Part shown: piece by piece, positions 58,910-64,000 of the stretch | Layout of the letters: each line of letters starts with the position of its first letter | How positions within the stretch are numbered: the stretch's first letter is position 1 | From: Mytilus californianus | Taxonomy: Eukaryota > Mollusca > Bivalvia > Mytilida > Mytilidae | Length of the DNA: 64,000 nucleotides | Direction: 5' to 3' | NCBI RefSeq assembly: GCF_021869535.1 | Contig: NW_026262701.1 | Span: 3,983,501-4,047,500 of the forward strand | Position numbers and translations under genes: made by a program | Notes under the pieces: model-generated | The model's database searches: none | What the model was told of the DNA's origin: nothing | The model's input: the letters and a program-made list of their open reading frames with translations, nothing else

Positions 58910-59117
58910 TTGCGTCTTTTGTCTATTTGTTAGTTTATTTTGTGCTTCGTGCCGATCAGATGAGGTTAGCCTTTTTCCAGCTTTTTTTAAAACGTTGAAC
59001 TGTTACACCACTGTGCCAGGTTAGGGAAGGGTTGAGTGCTCTAACACTCCGCCAAATACTGTATGTACCCTGTCCCAATTCAGTGATTTTCGTTGGATGT
59101 TGTCTGTCATAAATTAA
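58910..59117 (+). repeat. R4 tail, left part, split by PLE-Y
   Basis: 'CGATCAGATGAGGTTAGCCT', 'CACTGTGCCAGGTTAGGGAA' up to 'GTCATAAATTAACTC'. The right part resumes at about 61413-61595 ('GTTGGTTTTCTCTCCTTTCA', 'CATTGTTGAAGGCTGTACAG'). Confidence 0.7.
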
Positions 59118-61412
59118 CTCATCAAAGACAAAGGTAACAGTAGTATACCGGTGTTCAAAAGTCATGAATCGATTGAGAGAAAACAAATCCGGGCTACAAA
59201 CTAAAACCGAGGGAAACACATCAAGTTTAAGAGGAAAATAAAGGAACAACAGGAACACTGAAGTGCAACAAAAACAAACGCTTGGTACAGGACATTTTAA
59301 GAAAAAATGGTGAATTGAACCTGGTTTTATGGCTAGCCAAACCTCCCGCTTTTACGACAATGTTGAAAAATATCGCTAAAATGACAACACCACGTGACAG
59401 AAATACAGCACAAACACACGCAAGAACACTCATCACAGAGAAACGCACAAACAAATAATATAATAGTCAACACAACATGCAAACCGCAAAACAACAACAA
59501 ACATCTTCTATCAACGATAGACACCACAGGACATCACAAACAGTGACGTACTTACGTAACGAACATGCAATCTCCAATTTTATACAATTATTTTCACAAT
59601 ACCAGTCCAAACAATTTTCATGACAATGATGGTATTGAAAGGCAGTTTAATAATTTAACGATAAGACATAACACATTATCCAACCGAAACCATAACAGAA
59701 ACATCAAAAATAAATACATGAATGTTTGATGTACAAAATACCGATCGAGACACGCCGTCTAGCAATGCAACTGCACACTCGGTATAAGTCATATTCGGGA
59801 ATAGGTCACGTTCGGTACTTAGCAGACAGACGACATAGATGTTAAACCACAATCTAAGACGTGGTAAAATGTCATTAGTTAGTTTAGACACAGAAACATC
59901 GTATAGATCAACCAATTCGTGATGGTGTTCATAAAATTTACGGAGTGTCATTTTTAATCTTTCCTCCTCATAAATCTGCTGGAGCAGTTTCTGCGTAAGA
60001 AGCACACTCCTGTATATGAAGTCAGTATAGTGTAAAAATGCACGAGCATAACGTATCAACTGTGATATGTAAACACCATACGACGGAGCAGAGGGTATGT
60101 TACTGCTGAGAAAATGGGAAGTTGATAATTGGGAAGTTGAAATTATCCCGTTTGCTATAGATTTTAGTGTGAAGTCGTCCATCTGTGTCAATATTGAGGA
60201 AAAGATCAAGGTATGAAGCGGTCCTTCTTGTATCAGTAGTATCCTTAATTTCAAGTTCACTGGGATATATGAGATGCAAGTACTGACTGAAATATGGGTT
60301 ATTCAGTGATAGGACACCATCAATATATCTGAAAGTAAAATTAAAGAATTTTGCAAGGTGCTTTTTCTGTTTGTCTTTTAGAAGGTTCTGAATGAATTCT
60401 GCTTCATACGAGTACAACAAGTCGGCCAGAAGGGGTGCACAATTAGTACCCATTGGAATACCGACTGTCTGTTGAAATATCAATCCTCCAAACTCAACAA
60501 ATATATTGTCGACTAAAAAGTCCAGCAATTTGATATTATCACCTTCACAGTATTTTCTGATAGAATCAGTGTGGTTCTTCACAAAATAAGAATAACTATA
60601 ACCCAAAAGATATCTACGATTCCCATTTTTATAGAAAAAGGTCTCTTTAATGAGATGGTGAAGTCGATCTTTCTATTGAGCATGGGGAATAGCAGTGTAA
60701 AGCGTAGAAAAAAATCAAAAGTCTTAATGTTGCTGCAAAATTGCAGAGATTGTGATCTAAGATTTAGCAGTAGAACTTTAGAATTTTTGAGAATCCACAT
60801 CTGATTGACACCACTGGTTGAATATATCTCATCACAATATTTTTGAAGGCCATCTTTTACGGTAGAAAGAATAGTAGTCAACACTTTAGAAAGATGTTTA
60901 GTCGAACATCTTGATGATCCAGCTATGTATCGTTCTTTAGTCTTAGATGCATGATTTGCTTTATCTGCTGGAAAAACGACATATTTGTCATGCAAAGAGG
61001 ATAAAGCATCCACAACCTCCGGGTTCTTGAATGGGTTAGAAAATCTTGTGCTCATACTACATCATAATTTCTGAATGCATGATCGAATAGCTTTGATCTA
61101 TTCAGACAAAGTGTCCAGTTCTGGTTCGTCTGGTTCGCACTCATTTTCTAGCATAGTCCTCAACTCCATCCATCAGTAACCCGAAGTTCTTTTTCCAGTT
61201 GATGGGCTGGGAATTCTATATTTTGGTTCCTTGGCTAACAACTCTCTTAGTTGTTCATTGGTAACGATGCCAAGGTCGCCAGTAATAACATGACCAGCTG
61301 GACTATAATTGCATTTTGACAATGCACATGAACAATACGGAGGTTCGGATTTCACATCTTTAAGATACCAGGATTGAAAATTAAAGTTTTTGCTGATTTT
61401 TTTCCCATTCAC
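59118..61412 (-). mobile_element. Penelope-like element Y: RT pseudogene with R2 tail, best-preserved copy
   Basis: On the minus strand from 61412: SEPPYCSCALSKCNYSPAGH then VITGDLGIVTNEQLRELLAK (N-terminal C.C and GDL blocks); stops near 61100; SLHDKYVVFPADKA; an internal deletion; RYIAGSSRCSTKHLSK; YSTSGVNQMWILKNSK; SVLLTQ-type linker. Then comes the RT core with IFVEFGG, VGIPMGTNCAPLLADL (near 60445), FRYIDGVLSLNN (near 60320, Gly for the second catalytic Asp), SYLDLFLNIDTDGRLHTKIY, PSAPSYGVYISQLIRYARAF and FYEHHHELVDLY. The 3' tail (59676-59118) is R2. Frameshifts (around 60600 and 60110) and the D-to-G change make it inactive. The IPMGTNCAP/RYIDD type is the RT set I associate with Penelope-like elements; no GIY-YIG domain is joined to it here. 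Confidence 0.75.
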
Positions 61413-61595
61413 CGTTGGTTTTCTCTCCTTTCAAATTTTTCGCATTTTGTCATTTCGAGCCTTCTATACCTTATTATAATGTACGTGTATTGCTCATTGT
61501 TGAAGGCTGTACAGTGACTTTTAGTTACTTTCATTACTCACATTTGGTCTGTGGTTGATATATAGTTGTTCCATTGGCATCATCTGATTTTTTTG
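61413..61595 (+). repeat. R4 tail, right part, split by PLE-Y
   Basis: Continues the R4 order from 59117: 'GTTGGTTTTCTCTCC', 'CATTTTGTCATTTCGAGCC', 'TGCTCATTGTTGAAGGCTGT' and 'GTTGTTCCATTGGCATCATC'. Confidence 0.7.
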
Positions 61596-61757
61596 ATAAA
61601 AGAGAAAGAAACTTTTGTACTGACCTGGTAAAATATGCCATTTTGTTATTTCTTTTACTTTTTATGGCAATCAGTTATTGCTGCATATTCGCACATCTTA
61701 TTTCGTTACCTTATCGATTTTTTTGAGATTTAAACATTGGCAAACTACTGTCGCCCT

Positions 61758-62064
61758 AAGGGGGCTACCATTTGATTTTTATGGGGAGCTAGGATGAAAA
61801 ATTTTGTCCTGCATTTTTTTTTAGCTGTAATCTCTGTCCTGCCTTTTAATTTTCACTCTATTCGGTCCTGTTTTTTTTTTTAGTTTATCCTGACTTTTTT
61901 TTACCTAAATTGTCGTCCTGACTTTTTTTTGGAAAAAGACTCATCCTGCCTTTTTTTTTAATCAAAACTCCTGTCCTGCCTATTTTTTTCAAATTTCATC
62001 CTAGCCCCCCGCACCCCCCCCCCCCCCCCCCCCCCCCCCCATCAAAATCAAATGGTAGCTCCCT
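61758..62064. mobile_element. Terminal-inverted-repeat element with TCCTGCC-poly(T) interior and poly-C run
   Basis: The left end 'GGGGCTACCATTTGATTTTT' plus 'ATGGGGAGCTAGGATGAAA' is matched inverted by 'TTTCATCCTAGCCCCC' and 'CATCAAAATCAAATGGTAGC' plus TCCC at the right. Both outer ends adjoin TA, which fits a TA target duplication. The interior has about six units of TCCTG(CC/AC) plus a poly-T run. A C run of about 30 lies at 62011-62040 in the right arm. Confidence 0.65.
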
Positions 62065-62159
62065 AAAATAGTGGCATTTTTATAATTCATGTATTGGTGA
62101 TGATTTATACAGTTTATATACATCTATTAAAGTTTTCGAAATAATTGGGAAAAAATAAA

Positions 62160-63065
62160 AATTAGTTTTAATAATCCCCGTTAAAGGCCAACAAGTCATA
62201 TAAGAAGTCTGACAATTGGCAATGTTGACTAATTTGTAGATCTTTTTTTTTTTTTATCAAATTTGGCCTATAAAAACAAAGGGGTTAAAATCAAAAGTCA
62301 AGAGAAAAAACTTCTAAAAGGCTTCATTTGACACTTTCTGATATTTTGGCTTATTTGAAGATCTTATTGTGCTTAATACTTTTGCTATTCTATAGTTCCC
62401 TTTTATCTTTAATAGTTCCTGCAAAAAACGCAAAAATTGCTTATTCAAAATTTTCGTTCAAAAACAATTATTCATCTGAGGTGTCAATTGATGATTTCAA
62501 CAATGTTGACTTATTTGAAGATCCTATTTTGCTGAACATTTTTGTTTTATTTTGCTGCTCTCAATCTTTCATAGTTTCTGGGGAAAATCCTAAAGTAGGA
62601 GAAAAGGTCATTCCGGAGGAATAACTTCTATAAGGGGTAAGTTTTAAAGATAATAACCAAACACTTTGAAATTTGCCATAAATTGACATTTCAAAGGCAA
62701 TCTCTAAACTGGGTTGTTCATTTTTCTGAGAATTACATAGATAGATCTAGACCTGTTAGTATTTTTTCCAAGGTCAGTTTTGCTCTTACTGATTTAGTTA
62801 TTGAGATAAAGACCTTGACTTTAAATATACTCCAAAAACTACATGTTTCCTCTATCTTAATTTTAGCAGCAGCAGCCATGTTTAGTGTTGGATCAAATCT
62901 CCTGATGATAATTTTAACTTCATTCCCCTAGAAACATTCAAATAGTTTGGTAACATTTGTCCCAGTAGTTTAAAGAAGATGTTTTAAAATAGTTACAAGT
63001 AGAGACAATAACAACAGACGCCAAGTGACAGCAAAAACTCACATGGCGACCAGGTGAGCTAACAA
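62160..63065 (+). mobile_element. Helitron-like non-autonomous element with 3' hairpin
   Basis: Contains variants of a very common bivalve repeat: 'TTGACTAATTTGTAGATCTT', repeated 'TTATTTGAAGATC' blocks (62350 and 62510), and 'TGTCCCAGTAGTTTAAAGAA'. It ends with 'ACAACAGACGCCAAGTGACA' and a hairpin CTCACATGG...CCAGGTGAG (about 63039-63059). A 3' hairpin close to the end is typical of Helitrons. The reading frames 62328-62624 and 62683-62931 are inside the repeat. Confidence 0.65.
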
Positions 63066-63364
63066 CGAAATTCAGGAAAATACTATTAGATAGCATGTAC
63101 TAAGTATGCATGTAATAGTAATAAGTTAGTGAATCAAAGCACCAAGGGCGCTATAGGCAGTTAATTAAAAACCCAAAGGCAAACTTGGCAGAAGTTCAGA
63201 TGAATATAGTGGAAGAATTAGTGGAAATATTTATCTCAGGCATTATTCTCAGCTATTTCTGAATTATCAAATAATGTTTGTACAGAAATGTGTACGCTAT
63301 CCAATTCCACCACTTTCAAAAGTTATTTCCAATTTATATTTTTAAAGATTCAGTCTGAGATTAT
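63066..63364. other. Short stretch without recognised feature
   Basis: AT-rich, no exon or repeat end supported. Confidence 0.5.
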
Positions 63365-63985
63365 GCACATACACTGTCCCATGTTAGGGGAGAATTTTGT
63401 GCCAGCTAACATGTTTAAGCCGCCACATTCTGCATGTACCTGTCCACAGTGAGGACCCACTAATTTGGTGATTGTTGCTGTATATCATATTTATTTTTTA
63501 TAATTGTTTTGTACATAAATCAGGATGCTTCAGTTTTATTGTTTTACATTTGTCAATTCATGGTCGTTTATAGCTTACTATGCAGTATAGGTTTTGCTAA
63601 TTGTTGCAGGCTGCATGGAGGAATATTCTTATCTGAATAATAATTTCGATAATGGTGTCCAACAGTGGTGTATATATGGTTTAATTCCACTTTGTATGTA
63701 CTAGAGTTTGAATATGCCATATTAGCGGTTTTAGTTGGATCAGCTGGTGCCACTAGTACTATGCACAATTATCAAATCATACCTGAAACTATCTGAAGTG
63801 GTGTTATTTTCTTGTATATTATATTACAATACATGCTTATGTTGTTAAAATGGCCTAGCAATGATGCAACATATGTTTTAGAAGGCTATACGGTTGCCTA
63901 TAATTGCTTACATCCACTTCATTTGAATTTTTGTGGATAGTTGTCTCATTGGCAATCATTCCTCGTCTTCTTATTTTTATAATAA
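63365..63985 (+). repeat. R4 tail, interrupted or two partial copies
   Basis: 63365-63620 has 'CACTGTCCCATGTTAGGGGA', 'GCTAACATGTTTAAGCCGCC' and a 'TTTTGCTAATTGTTGCAGGC' block. 63880-63985 has 'GGCTATACGGTTGCCTATAA' and 'GTTGTCTCATTGGCAATCAT'. The 260 bp between them are unrelated, so either one R4 has an insertion or two partial copies adjoin. Confidence 0.65.
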
Positions 63986-64000
63986 TTGTACATGTCTAAT

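Noticed and set aside
62328-62931. Two reading frames of 98 and 82 codons
   Set aside because: They lie in a Helitron-like repeat whose internal blocks are themselves duplicated; no protein motif.

Overview
This is nuclear DNA from an animal, almost certainly a marine mussel (Mytilus or a close relative). It is AT-rich, with spliced genes on small exons and typical GT/AG signals. It is dominated by interspersed repeats that I recognise as common in mussel genomes: the 'TTTTTGGTGGGGTTCGTGTT', 'GACGAAACGCGCGTCTGG', 'GTCTCATTGGCAATCATACC' and 'CTCAC..GG/CC..GTGAG' families. There are no prokaryotic operons, rRNA genes or CRISPR arrays. The species call is from memory of these repeats and of the gene family, not from a search.

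The recognisable protein-coding content is a tandem cluster of apextrin-like genes on the minus strand. These encode secreted ApeC-domain (apextrin C-terminal) proteins, a family linked to innate immunity in invertebrates. Copy A (exons 1-2 at 1025-1778) runs off the left edge or is truncated. Copy A2 (6515-7770) is a broken 3' fragment. Copy B (17884-23044) is intact, with five coding exons joining into a 216-residue protein. Copy C (41457-50998) keeps all five exons but has a frame-breaking deletion in exon 3, a lost cysteine and a promoter deletion. The flanks of B and C are also paralogous, so this is a segmental duplication of more than 10 kb later broken up by transposons. On the plus strand there is one isolated exon of a hormone-sensitive-lipase-like gene (21301-21408, inside intron 2 of copy B) and two good unidentified exons (2718-2792 and 3410-3589).

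Most of the rest is mobile DNA. I could trace several abundant repeats to the 3' tails of at least four related Penelope-like reverse-transcriptase lineages, called here W, X, Y and Z with tails R1, R4, R2 and R3. Many short copies share a 3' end and differ in 5' extent, as expected for 5'-truncated retrocopies. Region by region: 0-10 kb holds copy A, unidentified exons, a minisatellite, pseudogene A2, a LINE remnant and PLE-W. 10-15.3 kb holds inverted R3 copies, a PLE-Z remnant and a very young 1.82-kb tandem duplication of PLE-X. 17.5-28 kb is the copy B unit. 28.6-33 kb is an array of tRNA-derived SINE-like units with PLE debris. 33.8-37.9 kb is a long inverted repeat enclosing a broken PLE-Z. 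41-52 kb is the copy C unit. 53-55.2 kb is a Helitron-like tandem array. 59.1-61.4 kb is the best-preserved PLE (Y), inserted in an R4 tail. 61.7-63.1 kb holds a terminal-inverted-repeat element and a Helitron-like element with a 3' hairpin.
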